Origin: an uncultured Cohaesibacter sp.
Lineage (GTDB): Bacteria; Pseudomonadota; Alphaproteobacteria; Rhizobiales; Cohaesibacteraceae
NCBI RefSeq assembly: GCF_963664735.1
Contig: NZ_OY761553.1
Span: forward strand, 3,469,001-3,533,000
DNA: 64,000 bases
Direction: 5' to 3'
The translations under genes and the position numbers were made by a program. Below the pieces are notes generated by a model, which worked only from the letters and a program-made list of their open reading frames with translations, did not search any database and had not been told where the DNA came from. Below are positions 56,624 through 64,000 of this stretch, one piece after another (within the stretch, counting starts at the first letter, position 1; every line of letters begins with the position of its first letter).

Positions 56624-57580
56624 TTAGAGATCGGCGATGGTGAGGCCAGTGGTCTCTTCAATGCCCATCATGATGTTCATATTCTGGATGGCAGCGCCCG
56701 AGGCACCTTTGCCCAGATTGTCGTAAACTGCAAGCAAGACGGCCTGACCGGTTTCGTCATTGCCATGTACGTGAAGATGAAGCGAGTTGGTGCCGTTCAG
56801 TTTTTCCGGCGTGATCGCTTCCAGACGTCCGGCAGCTTCCAATGGTGCCACCTTGAGGAAGGTTTCGCCCTTGTAGCGGCGCTCGAGACAAGCATGCAGG
56901 TCTGCCAGTGTCGGTTTTGATTCCAGAGCCCAGAGATTGAGCGGCACCGCATCAATCATGCCCTGCGCATAGCGGCCAACGGCAGGCTGAAATACTGGAG
57001 GATGGTCAAGGCCAGCATAGAAGGTCATTTCCGGAACATGTTTGTGCGCCAGTGTCAGGCCATAGGGCCAGTAAGGGACGGTTACGGGTTCTTCCTCACG
57101 CTCATAATCGGCGATCATGCCCTTGCCGCCGCCTGAATAGCCGGAAATGGCGTTGAGCGTTGCCGGGAAATCTGCTGGAATGATACCTGCATCGACCAGA
57201 GGCCGCATGATGGCTATATAGCCCTGCGGATAGCAGCCCGGATTGGCGACCCGTTTGGAATTGGCGATCTTTTCACGCTGGTCTGCATCAAGCTCGGCAA
57301 AACCATAGGTCCAGCCATCCGCGGTCCGGTGAGCCGTCGATGCGTCTATGACGCGCGTTTCCTTGCTCTCGATGAGACTTACCGCTTCAATTGCAGCTGC
57401 ATCTGGCAGGCAGAGAATGGCAATGTCAGCTTCATTGAGCATCTGAGCCCTTGCTTCTGCGTCTTTTCGGAGGTTTTCAGGCAAGCGCAGGAATTTGATA
57501 TCGTCGCGGTTTTCAAGGCGGGTCCGAATCTGCAATCCGGTTGTACCTGCTTCGCCGTCGATGAATAATTTAGTCGTCAT
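56624..57580 (-). CDS. argC: N-acetyl-gamma-glutamyl-phosphate reductase, short type
   Basis: NADPH-dependent reduction of N-acetylglutamyl phosphate in arginine synthesis. At 318 residues it belongs to the short (type 2) class. The N-terminal NADP motif is [17 protein letters not shown], the catalytic cysteine C116 sits in NPGCYPQGY, and [11 protein letters not shown] follows. Leads leuD in an unusual arginine-leucine pair. Confidence 0.95.
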   Translation of the reverse strand: MTTKLFIDGEAGTTGLQIRTRLENRDDIKFLRLPENLRKDAEARAQMLNEADIAILCLPDAAAIEAVSLIESKETRVIDASTAHRTADGWTYGFAELDADQREKIANSKRVANPGCYPQGYIAIMRPLVDAGIIPADFPATLNAISGYSGGGKGMIADYEREEEPVTVPYWPYGLTLAHKHVPEMTFYAGLDHPPVFQPAVGRYAQGMIDAVPLNLWALESKPTLADLHACLERRYKGETFLKVAPLEAAGRLEAITPEKLNGTNSLHLHVHGNDETGQAVLLAVYDNLGKGASGAAIQNMNIMMGIEETTGLTIADL

Positions 57581-57685
57581 TGTCTTATGCCTGATTGATA
57601 GTGGGCTTGCGTTATTGCCTTTGTGGGAGGATTTCGCTGCTCCGATCCGATAATGGACCCTGATTACAGCAATGCGCGTCTTTTG

Positions 57686-57958
57686 TCATCGTGAGAAATG
57701 ACTGACAAGCCAAAGAACCAAGAAGATTGCAAAAATGGCCCCGCCAATGCGGCCAATGCGCGTGCCCCAAACTTCTATGGGGTCATTGGGGTCCACATCC
57801 TGAGCACCCAAATGCGCCTTGGCGCGGTTAGCCGTGCGCGCCAGCGTTGAAGTGCCAAGGGCTTCGCCTTCCATGTCGACGCGGTCGAGGATGCGTTGTG
57901 CTTCCTCTGCCTTGTCATTCTGGCGGTCTAGCCTCGTTTTTGGATCATGATCTGCCAT
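57686..57958 (-). CDS. Small membrane-anchored protein, hypothetical
   Basis: A 90-residue protein. A charged N-terminal half (RLDRQNDKAEEAQRILDRVD), a helical middle rich in Ala (TLARTANRAKAHL) and one C-terminal helix (IGGAIFAIFLVLWLVSHF). Similar short proteins ending PIEVWGTRIGR plus a helix are common in Hyphomicrobiales as I recall; function unknown. Divergent from asd. Confidence 0.78.
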   Translation of the reverse strand: MADHDPKTRLDRQNDKAEEAQRILDRVDMEGEALGTSTLARTANRAKAHLGAQDVDPNDPIEVWGTRIGRIGGAIFAIFLVLWLVSHFSR

Positions 57959-58162
57959 AGATGACTCTTTAACCTGCTTTTCCCCTGTTGTTCAAGCAAA
58001 GAGGCTGCCTGAACATCCTTGCAGACGCGCTTTCGGTGTGATTCCGTACGAGGCCAAGCAATATATGTGTATTTTGTCTTGACTTGATCGCACCCATCAA
58101 GCAAAAGGCTTGCAGTGAACCGAGAGGGTTGGGCGTACATCTGCTACGCGTGAGACTGTAAT

Positions 58163-58276
58163 ATGGCATTCGAAATGAAAACAGCGATAATGATGAAGAC
58201 CACTGGTGTTGTTGCCGGTGCTTCTGTTGCTGGCCTGATGACAGTCACAACAACCACTACTACCACCAAGGTTTAG
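58163..58276 (+). CDS. Candidate threonine-rich leader peptide of asd
   Basis: A 37-codon frame from ATG 58163 to TAG 58274-58276. It begins MAFEMKTAIMMKTTGVV and ends LMTVTTTTTTTKV: eight of nine residues at 27-35 are Thr, encoded by a mix of ACA, ACC and ACT. A hairpin starts one base after the stop. The downstream gene asd makes aspartate semialdehyde, the precursor of threonine, lysine and methionine. This is the layout of a ribosome-mediated threonine attenuator like the E. coli thr leader. Weak points: no strong Shine-Dalgarno site before the ATG and no T tract after the hairpin. Confidence 0.6.
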   Translation: MAFEMKTAIMMKTTGVVAGASVAGLMTVTTTTTTTKV

Positions 58277-58277
58277 G

Positions 58278-58321
58278 CCCCTCTCGCTCCCTGCTTAGGC
58301 TTCCCCCAGGGATGTGAGGGG
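58278..58321 (+). promoter_or_regulatory. Hairpin following the Thr-rich leader
   Basis: CCCCTC (58278-58283) pairs with GAGGGG (58316-58321), and inside it TCCCTG (58288-58293) pairs with CAGGGA (58307-58312). It begins one base after the leader stop and lies 79 bases before asd. No T run follows, so if it attenuates it may do so through Rho or translation. Confidence 0.5.
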
Positions 58322-58400
58322 AGCTAGACCGCCTGCCAGAGCGAAAGCAAAGGCAGAGCGGAAACCTCAGGGGGAGCTTGCGGATCAGGAGATCATTAAA

Positions 58401-59444
58401 ATGGGTTATAAAGTTGCAGTCGTCGGGGCTACGGGCAATGTTGGTCGTGAAATGCTCGACATTCTTGCTGAACGTGGGTTTCCCGCAGATGAAGTTATCG
58501 CGTTGGCATCCAGCCGCTCAAAAGGCAAGGATGTTTCTTTCGGCGACAAGAATCTGAAATGTCAGGTGTTGGACAACTATGACTTCTCCGACACGGACTT
58601 CTGTCTGATGTCCGCTGGCGGGTCTACCTCTGCTGAATGGGCTCCCAAGATTGCGGCTCAGGGCTGCATCGTGGTCGATAACAGCTCCCAGTGGCGTTAT
58701 GACGAGCGTATCCCGCTGATCGTTCCTGAAGTTAACGCTCATGTGCTGGAAAGCTGGATCAAGGAAAAAGACCGCATCAACATCATTGCCAACCCGAACT
58801 GTTCGACGGCGCAGTTGCTGGTTGCTTTGAAGCCATTGCATGACAAGGCAACCATCAAGCGCGTCGTCGTCGCTACTTATCAGTCTGTTTCCGGCGCTGG
58901 CAAGGAAGCGATGGACGAGCTGTTCACCCAGACGCGCGCAGTATTTGTTTCGGATCCGATTGAAGTGAAGAAATTCACCAAGCGCATTGCTTATAACGTG
59001 ATCCCGCATATCGACAAATTCCTGGATGACGGCTCCACCAAGGAAGAATGGAAGGTTGTTGCCGAAACCAAGAAGATGCTTGATCCAAAAATCAAGGTAA
59101 CTTGCACCGCCGTTCGCGTTCCGGTGTTCGTTTCTCACGGTGAAGCTGTGAACATTGAGTTCGAAAACCCGATTTCTGCCGATGAAGCACGCGATATTCT
59201 GCGCGAAGCTCCGGGCTGTCTGGTTGTCGATAAGCGCGAAGATGGTGGTTACATCACGCCGGTTGAAGCTGCTGGCGAAGATGCGACCTATATCTCCCGT
59301 ATCCGTGAGGATTCGACCGTTGAGAATGGTCTCAATATCTGGGTTGTTTCCGACAACCTGCGTAAAGGTGCAGCGCTGAACACGGTTCAGATTGCCGAAG
59401 CCCTGATCAATCGTGGTCTGGTTAAACCTCGCAAGGATGCCTAA
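58401..59444 (+). CDS. asd: Aspartate-semialdehyde dehydrogenase
   Basis: Reduces aspartyl phosphate to aspartate semialdehyde, the branch point to lysine/DAP, threonine and methionine. Start ATG 58401 (MGYKVAVVGATGNVGREML) with AGGAG 9 bases upstream, giving 347 residues; the longer frame from 58314 would cross the hairpin. NADP motif GATGNVG at 9-15, catalytic C134 in NPNCSTAQ. A possible threonine attenuator precedes it. Ends at a strong bidirectional terminator. Confidence 0.96.
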   Translation: MGYKVAVVGATGNVGREMLDILAERGFPADEVIALASSRSKGKDVSFGDKNLKCQVLDNYDFSDTDFCLMSAGGSTSAEWAPKIAAQGCIVVDNSSQWRYDERIPLIVPEVNAHVLESWIKEKDRINIIANPNCSTAQLLVALKPLHDKATIKRVVVATYQSVSGAGKEAMDELFTQTRAVFVSDPIEVKKFTKRIAYNVIPHIDKFLDDGSTKEEWKVVAETKKMLDPKIKVTCTAVRVPVFVSHGEAVNIEFENPISADEARDILREAPGCLVVDKREDGGYITPVEAAGEDATYISRIREDSTVENGLNIWVVSDNLRKGAALNTVQIAEALINRGLVKPRKDA

Positions 59445-59467
59445 GCTTCTCATGAAGGCTTGATATC

Positions 59468-59501
59468 AAAAAACCGGTCTGACTTGGTCAGGCCGGTTTT
59501 T
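59468..59501. terminator. Bidirectional terminator between asd and carbonic anhydrase
   Basis: AAAAACCGG...TGAC pairs with GTCA...CCGGTTTTT around TTG; the convergent gene ends at 59526. Confidence 0.88.
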
Positions 59502-59525
59502 CTTTGTCGATTCTGATGGTTGAAG

Positions 59526-60176
59526 TCACGCAGGAACCTTAAGGAAAGTGCCCTGTTCTTCTTCATAATATTCCAACTCGCCGGTCGAGATATCGAACCA
59601 TGCGCCATGCAGGGCCAGTTTGCCTTCTCTCACGCGGTCTCTGACGAAGTCATAAGAATAGAGATTTTCGAGTGAATGAATGATGGATGACCGTTCCAGC
59701 AGGCCGCCATGATCAAGCTCTGGGCGATTGAGCGCCTTGTAGCGGATCGGGTTGTCAGCTGCCTGCAGCTGGCCGGACCATTTGCCGATATAGTTGCTTT
59801 CGGACAAGGGCTCTGATTCATCGGCGGATATGTAGCTCTTCACGCCGCCGCAGCGTCCGTGCCCCATGATAACGATATGCTCGACTTCTAGGCCATTGAC
59901 CGCAAATTCCAGAGCCGCGGTCGTGCCGTGGATACCATCATCCTGAGACGATTTGTGCGGAACGATGTTGGCCACGTTGCGCATGACGAAGATTTCACCC
60001 GGTCCGGAATCAAAGATGATTTCCGGCGCTGCACGACTGTCGCAGCAACCGACGAGCATGATATTCGGGCTCTGGCCTTTTTCGGCCAGTTTCTCATAGC
60101 GCCCTTGCTCTGTGGGGAAGCGTCCTTTTTTGAATTCGGCATAGCCTTGGAGCAAGCGATCAGGTAACTGGGCCAT
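59526..60176 (-). CDS. Beta-class carbonic anhydrase
   Basis: Zinc enzyme interconverting CO2 and bicarbonate in the cytosol. Start ATG 60176 (MAQLPDRLLQGYAEFKKGRF) with GAGGAT upstream gives 216 residues; an upstream start at 60200 adds 8. Zinc ligands: C45 in CCDSR, H106 and C109 in GHGRCGG; the catalytic D46/R48 pair is present. Single gene. Confidence 0.95.
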   Translation of the reverse strand: MAQLPDRLLQGYAEFKKGRFPTEQGRYEKLAEKGQSPNIMLVGCCDSRAAPEIIFDSGPGEIFVMRNVANIVPHKSSQDDGIHGTTAALEFAVNGLEVEHIVIMGHGRCGGVKSYISADESEPLSESNYIGKWSGQLQAADNPIRYKALNRPELDHGGLLERSSIIHSLENLYSYDFVRDRVREGKLALHGAWFDISTGELEYYEEEQGTFLKVPA

Positions 60177-60323
60177 TCTATCCTCTTTCGTCATGTACAT
60201 GTTTTTACGTATGACATCTCGCGCCGGGCGCGCAAAAAATCAAGGGCTGATGCATGTTTAACGAGTATTTTTTCAGCTTTTCAAGGCCACTATACCGAAA
60301 ATGCAGAGCAAGGCTGCCCTACG

Positions 60324-61292
60324 TTAGTCCAGCGGCTGAGGTTTGATTTTGGTTCGTCTGACTGTCGACAGCTTAGGGCCGGTTCCGATCTGGCGCATAT
60401 TGACCATTGCCATGGGGGATTGGAAGCGATCAGCGAAGCGAGCCACTTCCAGATCCCGATAGCCCATTTTGGCTGAGCGGGTGACGACTTCCAGCACGCC
60501 ACTGGACGCTTTTTTGAGCGCCTGCTCGTCAGATGCTCCAGCCAGTTTGTGGCCAAGGAACAACGAGGCCATCATGTCGCCGGTGCCATTTTGCGGATTC
60601 GGGATTGCCGGGTGCTCACACATGATGGGAAGCGGAGCTTTGCCGCCTTCTTCTGCATGAATGAGAAGATTGGCGATCGCGTTGCGCATCAGGGCGAATG
60701 CACTGGTGATCATGGTTGTTTTCCGGCCCAGCTTTTTGGCCTGTTCAATGAGGCCGATGTTGTTTTCCTCGGCAGAATTCGTGAGCCAGTTCAACTCGAA
60801 CCTGTTGGGCGAGATGATGTCGGCGCGCGGGATCAGATGGTCGCGGATGGCCACGGCAATGTCCTCGGCCATGTAAAGCCCTTCCTTGTCGCCGATCACC
60901 GGATCACAGAAAAAGATTCCTTCGGGATTTTTCTGCTTATAGCTATCGACAAGCGTGGCAATGGCCTCGACCTGCTCGAGGGAGCCCAAATAGCCAGAAT
61001 AAATGGCTGAGACCGTTTCAAAATCCGGATGACGGGAGAGATCCTGAAGGCTCTTGGCAAACAGCTCGGGATCGATCCTTTGCACGGTTCCGGGGCCATG
61101 GCCCGGATGCCATGGGAGAATAATGGTCGGGACTTCCCATACAGGAAAACCCAGTCGCTCCAGCGAGAAAGCGGCGGCGCGGTTGCCTACCGCGCCAGCC
61201 ATGACGTGAGATGAGATGACGATGATCGGTTTCGCCACAAAAGGGGTTTCGCGCATATTCGGATTGCCCAATTGGGGCGTTATGTCAGTCAT
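60324..61292 (-). CDS. pdxY: Pyridoxal kinase PdxY
   Basis: Ribokinase-like enzyme that phosphorylates pyridoxal in the B6 salvage path. In the 322 residues the active-site block is NGTGDMMASLFLGHKL, with SSHVMAGAVGNRAAAF at the start and ISPNRFELNWL in the middle. A C-terminal extension of about 30 residues (SPMAMVNMRQIGTGPKL...) exceeds the E. coli protein (287). M13 (MRETPFVAKPI) is an alternative start. Confidence 0.93.
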   Translation of the reverse strand: MTDITPQLGNPNMRETPFVAKPIIVISSHVMAGAVGNRAAAFSLERLGFPVWEVPTIILPWHPGHGPGTVQRIDPELFAKSLQDLSRHPDFETVSAIYSGYLGSLEQVEAIATLVDSYKQKNPEGIFFCDPVIGDKEGLYMAEDIAVAIRDHLIPRADIISPNRFELNWLTNSAEENNIGLIEQAKKLGRKTTMITSAFALMRNAIANLLIHAEEGGKAPLPIMCEHPAIPNPQNGTGDMMASLFLGHKLAGASDEQALKKASSGVLEVVTRSAKMGYRDLEVARFADRFQSPMAMVNMRQIGTGPKLSTVRRTKIKPQPLD

Positions 61293-61316
61293 GCGATCAT
61301 CTCTTCGTCTTGTGCG

Positions 61317-62483
61317 TCAGATGATGTTGAATTCTCTGACGGGTTTGTTGTTCGCAATCCTTTCATAACCGAAAATGGAGAGGTCAAGCGAGCGATATTC
61401 GCCAAAAAGGAACAGTTCTCCAATGCCGCGGCCCGCTCCGGGGCCATGCTGCAAACCGTGGCCTGAATAACCGGCGTTGATATAGAAGTTGGTGATTTCA
61501 GGATGGCGACCAATGAAGGCGTTCTGGTCCAGAGTGCAATATTCGTAGTGACCAGCCCAGGCGTTGGTCATCTTTATGGCGTCAAAGCCCGGCATGCGGT
61601 TATAGAGGGCTGGCCAGATAACCTCATCGAACAGATCATAATGGGGATCATGATCTTCATAGTCTGCTGCCGGATCTTCGAGGGGAGGGCAACCGGAAAT
61701 GAAGAATTCACCTTCAGGCCGAATGTAAACGCCGCTTGTGTCGGTGATCAGTGGCATGTTGGGGTGGGGCTTCTTGTTGTCGATGACAAAGATGGTGCGC
61801 TTGCGTGGCTCGATGGGTAGAGGAATGTCGAGCATGGCTGCGACCTTGCCTGCATTGGCACCGGCGCAGTTGACCACGGCGCCACAGGCGATGGTGTCGC
61901 CATTGTCCAGCTTGACGGATGTAACCTTGTTGCCCTGCTTTTCCATGGCGACCACAGTGCCCTTGACGAACTCTGCACCGGCAGCGATTGCGCCCTTGCG
62001 GACCAGATCAAGGAACATGTGCGCATCGAACCAGCCTTCGCCGGAGCGACCATAGGCACCGGCGGCCAGATCTTCGACATTGAGCCACGGGAAGGTTTTC
62101 TTCATGTCATCAGGTGACATGAATTCGATGTCTGCACCAGATTCAATCTGGGTTTTGTAGTTGTTCTGGAGGATTGGCAACCCTGCTTCGGATGCGAGGA
62201 TGAGATAACCGCCTTCATGATAGGCGATGTCCGCATCGGGGCCGAATCGATCCTTGAGTTCTCCAAAGAACTGCAGTCCATATTGGGACAGTGCGATATT
62301 TTCCGGTGTGGAGAATTGCTGGCGAATCGAGGCCGCCGAAAGTGTGGTTGAGCTATTGGCATAAGTGGGGTCTTTTTCGACCACAACGACAGAGCCTTCA
62401 AAGCCGAGATCCTTTTTCAGGAAATAGGCCACAGAAGCACCCATGATTGCGCCACCAATAATGACGAGATCTGCCTGTTTCAT
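61317..62483 (-). CDS. FAD-dependent oxidoreductase, DAO (glycine/D-amino acid oxidase) family
   Basis: A 388-residue flavoprotein. The N-terminal dinucleotide motif is VIIGGAIMGASVAYFL, followed by SVVVVEKDPTYANSSTTLSA; VNCAGANAGKVAAMLDI and the C-terminal NAGYSGHGLQHGPGAGRGIGEL complete the DAO fold. The substrate is probably an N-methylated or D-amino acid, but no partner gene fixes it; pyridoxal kinase is next downstream. 24 bases separate it from pdxY, so they may share a transcript. Confidence 0.9.
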   Translation of the reverse strand: MKQADLVIIGGAIMGASVAYFLKKDLGFEGSVVVVEKDPTYANSSTTLSAASIRQQFSTPENIALSQYGLQFFGELKDRFGPDADIAYHEGGYLILASEAGLPILQNNYKTQIESGADIEFMSPDDMKKTFPWLNVEDLAAGAYGRSGEGWFDAHMFLDLVRKGAIAAGAEFVKGTVVAMEKQGNKVTSVKLDNGDTIACGAVVNCAGANAGKVAAMLDIPLPIEPRKRTIFVIDNKKPHPNMPLITDTSGVYIRPEGEFFISGCPPLEDPAADYEDHDPHYDLFDEVIWPALYNRMPGFDAIKMTNAWAGHYEYCTLDQNAFIGRHPEITNFYINAGYSGHGLQHGPGAGRGIGELFLFGEYRSLDLSIFGYERIANNKPVREFNII

Positions 62484-62613
62484 TCGCTGTTCCGCTTTTC
62501 TTCTTGTCTTCCTTCAGGGGGAGGTTGGCCTAAGGAAGGGGATGGCTAGGCGCGCGTTTGTGTTTTAAGTTGTCGCGCGCTTGCATATTGCCTCAAAGAT
62601 CGGAGAAATTTCA

Positions 62614-63501
62614 ATGTCTTTCAGACCACGCCGAACAGCTCTTTACATGCCCGGATCGAATGCCCGGGCGCTTGAAAAAGCACGTAGTCTCGATGTGGAC
62701 GTGCTGTTGCTGGACCTGGAGGATGCTGTCGCCATGGACATGAAGGAGGTTGCCCGAACTCAGGTCTGTGAAGCGGTGAAGGCTGGGGGATATGGGCACC
62801 GGGAAGTGGTGATTCGCATCAATGGTCTGGAGACCCAATGGGGGCCTGATGACCTTGCTGCAGCCATCGAAGCCAAGCCTGATGCGATCCTTGTTCCCAA
62901 GGTCAATTGCGCCGAAGATGTTTACACGGTCGGGCGCAAGATGAATGATGCCGGGGCTGATCAGTCGATCAAGATCTGGGCCATGATGGAGACCCCTCAA
63001 GGGATGCTGCGTGCGCTCGAGATTGCCGAAGCTACGCAGGAATACCACGGTCGCCGCTTAAGCTGTTTTATTCTGGGAACCAATGACTTAGCCAAGGAAA
63101 CCCGTGCCGCTATGGTGCCTGGGCGCGCTCCGGTTTATGGTTGGTTGATGAACTGTCTTGCGGCTGCCCGCAGTTATGATCTGGATGTCATTGACGGCGT
63201 TTTCAATAACTTCAACGACATGGAAGGTTTCATTGCCGAGTGCGAGCAGGGACAGGAAATGGGCATGGATGGCAAGACACTCATCCACCCTAAACAGATC
63301 CCCGACTGCAACAAAATCTTTTCCCCTGATGCCGCCGCCGTGGCGTGGGGGCGTAAGGTGATCGAGGCTTTCGATGCGCCGGAGAATCTGTCAAAGAATG
63401 TCATGACGATCGATGGCAAAATGGTCGAGAGATTGCATGCGGAAATGGCGCGCAGACTGGTCGATATTGCCGAGGCCATTGCTGCCCGAGATGAGGAATA
63501 G
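62614..63501 (+). CDS. HpcH/HpaI aldolase/citrate lyase (CoA ester lyase) family protein
   Basis: TIM-barrel lyase of 295 residues from ATG 62614 (MSFRPRRTALYMPGSNARAL), with GGAGAAA upstream. LLLDLEDAV, AILVPKVNCAED and MMETPQGML mark the CitE/malyl-CoA lyase fold; GTNDLAKETRA fits this subgroup, as does GMDGKTLIHPKQIP. Likely cleaves L-malyl-CoA or beta-methylmalyl-CoA-type esters, hence glyoxylate metabolism; the exact CoA ester is unknown. The DUF1737 gene starts 2 bases later. Confidence 0.88.
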   Translation: MSFRPRRTALYMPGSNARALEKARSLDVDVLLLDLEDAVAMDMKEVARTQVCEAVKAGGYGHREVVIRINGLETQWGPDDLAAAIEAKPDAILVPKVNCAEDVYTVGRKMNDAGADQSIKIWAMMETPQGMLRALEIAEATQEYHGRRLSCFILGTNDLAKETRAAMVPGRAPVYGWLMNCLAAARSYDLDVIDGVFNNFNDMEGFIAECEQGQEMGMDGKTLIHPKQIPDCNKIFSPDAAAVAWGRKVIEAFDAPENLSKNVMTIDGKMVERLHAEMARRLVDIAEAIAARDEE

Positions 63502-63503
63502 TC

Positions 63504-63722
63504 ATGAAGGAAAAACAAAGAGTATATCGGTTTCTCACAGGGGTGGATGATGCCAACTTCTGTCACCGCGTCACAGAGGCTCTTTCCAAGGGGTGGGAGC
63601 TGCATGGCTCCCCCAGTTATGCCTTTGATGCCAAGGAAGGCGTGATGAAATGTGGGCAGGCAGTGACCAAGCTGGTCGAACCGTTCGAATATAGCCGGAG
63701 TGTCGTTCTGGGCGAAATGTAA
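63504..63722 (+). CDS. DUF1737 protein
   Basis: A 72-residue single-domain protein (MKEKQRVYRFLTGVDDANFC, ALSKGWELHGSP). It starts 2 bases after the lyase stop and is surely co-transcribed with it, an arrangement I recall in Rhizobiales. DUF1737 is a small DsbH/YdbC-like fold of unknown role; no enzymatic residues are evident. Confidence 0.88.
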   Translation: MKEKQRVYRFLTGVDDANFCHRVTEALSKGWELHGSPSYAFDAKEGVMKCGQAVTKLVEPFEYSRSVVLGEM

Positions 63723-63760
63723 AGATTTCAGGCCGGTCGTCTCGCGACATGGATGAGGAA

Positions 63761-63784
63761 AGGGCGGCAGAGTGCCGCCTTTTT
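63761..63784 (+). terminator. Terminator after the DUF1737 gene
   Basis: GGCGGCA (63764-63770) pairs with TGCCGCC (63774-63780), followed by TTTTT. Confidence 0.88.
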
Positions 63785-63859
63785 CATGCCTCTTTGTGCC
63801 GAGGCTTTTGCGTGCTACTTTAAAAGTTGAATAGAGAACTCTTGAATTTTCGATTTTTT

Positions 63860-63881
63860 AGATATATATCAAGATATATCT
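63860..63881. promoter_or_regulatory. AT-rich inverted repeat before the siderophore-related gene
   Basis: AGATATAT (63860-63867) and ATATATCT (63874-63881) flank ATCAAG. It ends 22 bases before ATG 63904. Position suggests an operator for a metal-responsive regulator such as Fur, Irr or RirA; the sequence does not match one consensus closely. Confidence 0.4.
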
Positions 63882-63903
63882 TAGAATAATTGAGTGGAAT
63901 TGA

Positions 63904-64000
63904 ATGACATCAGAAACAAAAAATGCTCCTACGGTCGAGCGGGTTCGCTTTGATTTGAAAAAGCGTGATCTGGAAGTGCTGACAGTGGAGCGGCTCACGC
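63904..64000 (+). CDS. Siderophore-interacting protein, N-terminal fragment cut by the window end
   Basis: Only 32 codons are in the window: MTSETKNAPTVERVRFDLKK followed by RDLEVLTVERLT. The VERVR...L...VERLT wording is that of ViuB/SIP-type FAD-dependent ferric-siderophore reductases at their N-terminus, which release iron in the cytosol. The call rests on few residues. The upstream AT-rich inverted repeat would fit iron control. Confidence 0.6.
   Translation, partial: MTSETKNAPTVERVRFDLKKRDLEVLTVERLT

Larger units (their letters stand above)
57959..58400. other. Control region upstream of asd
   Basis: About 440 bases between two divergent genes. It holds a CTTGAC box at 58078-58083 (a possible -35 element, with no good -10 partner), a Thr-rich leader frame (58163-58276), a hairpin (58278-58321) and the asd ribosome site AGGAG (58387-58391). 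Confidence 0.55.

Noticed and set aside
55927-56643. Open frame of 238 codons opposite leuD
   Set aside because: Lies antisense over the full leuD with its [10 protein letters not shown] motif; no independent support.
58078-58106. CTTGAC element as a full asd promoter
   Set aside because: The box fits an alphaproteobacterial -35 element, but at the right distance I find only GCAAAA, which is not a convincing -10, so no promoter is called.

Overview
The window is a stretch of chromosomal core genome from an alphaproteobacterium, most likely a marine member of the Hyphomicrobiales (Rhizobiales). This rests on gene order and family types recalled from that group: dapF-mtaB-ftsY-yciB followed by ccmGDCB A, DUF1674 next to htpX, rsmB-heparinase-purH, ftsK with an upstream aminotransferase, a 1600-residue NAD-glutamate dehydrogenase, an IalB protein beside rlmN, and a CitE-like lyase followed by DUF1737. 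Base composition looks balanced, lower in GC than soil rhizobia; a Cohaesibacter-like organism is possible but not proven. I saw no phage, transposon, CRISPR array, rRNA or tRNA.

Layout. 0-6 kb: htpG (5' end cut off), then dapF, mtaB, ftsY and yciB on +. 6-9.3 kb: the cytochrome c maturation genes ccmA-B-C-D-G on -. 9.8-12.6 kb: an acnB of an unexpected type at the position where I recall relatives carrying acnA. 12.9-19 kb: small accessory enzymes (GNAT, DUF1989, half-size EamA, MgrA), DUF1674/htpX, a P-loop kinase and a DUF6122 membrane protein. 19-22.3 kb: typA, a LuxR-type regulator and, divergent from it, a candidate small RNA. 22.3-31.7 kb: DUF1643, FucU-like mutarotase, argG, PAP2 phosphatase, small secreted and membrane proteins, a LysR regulator, rlmN, ialB and a SpoU methyltransferase. 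31.9-35.3 kb: quinone oxidoreductase, DUF1232, an unknown 426-residue membrane protein, DoxX. 35.5-52 kb, nearly all on -: purH, heparinase-like, rsmB, xthA, lolA, ftsK, aminotransferase, glutamate dehydrogenase. 52-64 kb: a LysR/MFS divergent pair, leuB, argC-leuD, asd, carbonic anhydrase, pyridoxal kinase, a DAO-type oxidoreductase, CitE-like lyase/DUF1737 and the start of a siderophore-interacting protein.

Amino-acid metabolism recurs: dapF, asd, argG, argC, leuB, leuD, glutamate dehydrogenase and an aminotransferase. The most interesting signals are in gaps between genes. (1) A 37-residue reading frame carrying eight Thr in nine residues lies upstream of asd, with a hairpin starting one base after its stop; it looks like a threonine attenuation leader. 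(2) A compact multi-hairpin transcript next to the LuxR gene displays CCCCC in three loops and ends in an intrinsic terminator; it looks like a trans-acting small RNA. (3) acnB resembles the long Bacteroidota form. (4) A 50-codon gene with a strong ribosome binding site lies at 26.4-26.6 kb. (5) A perfect 10-bp inverted repeat lies in the leuB leader. Many intrinsic terminators are clear and are listed.
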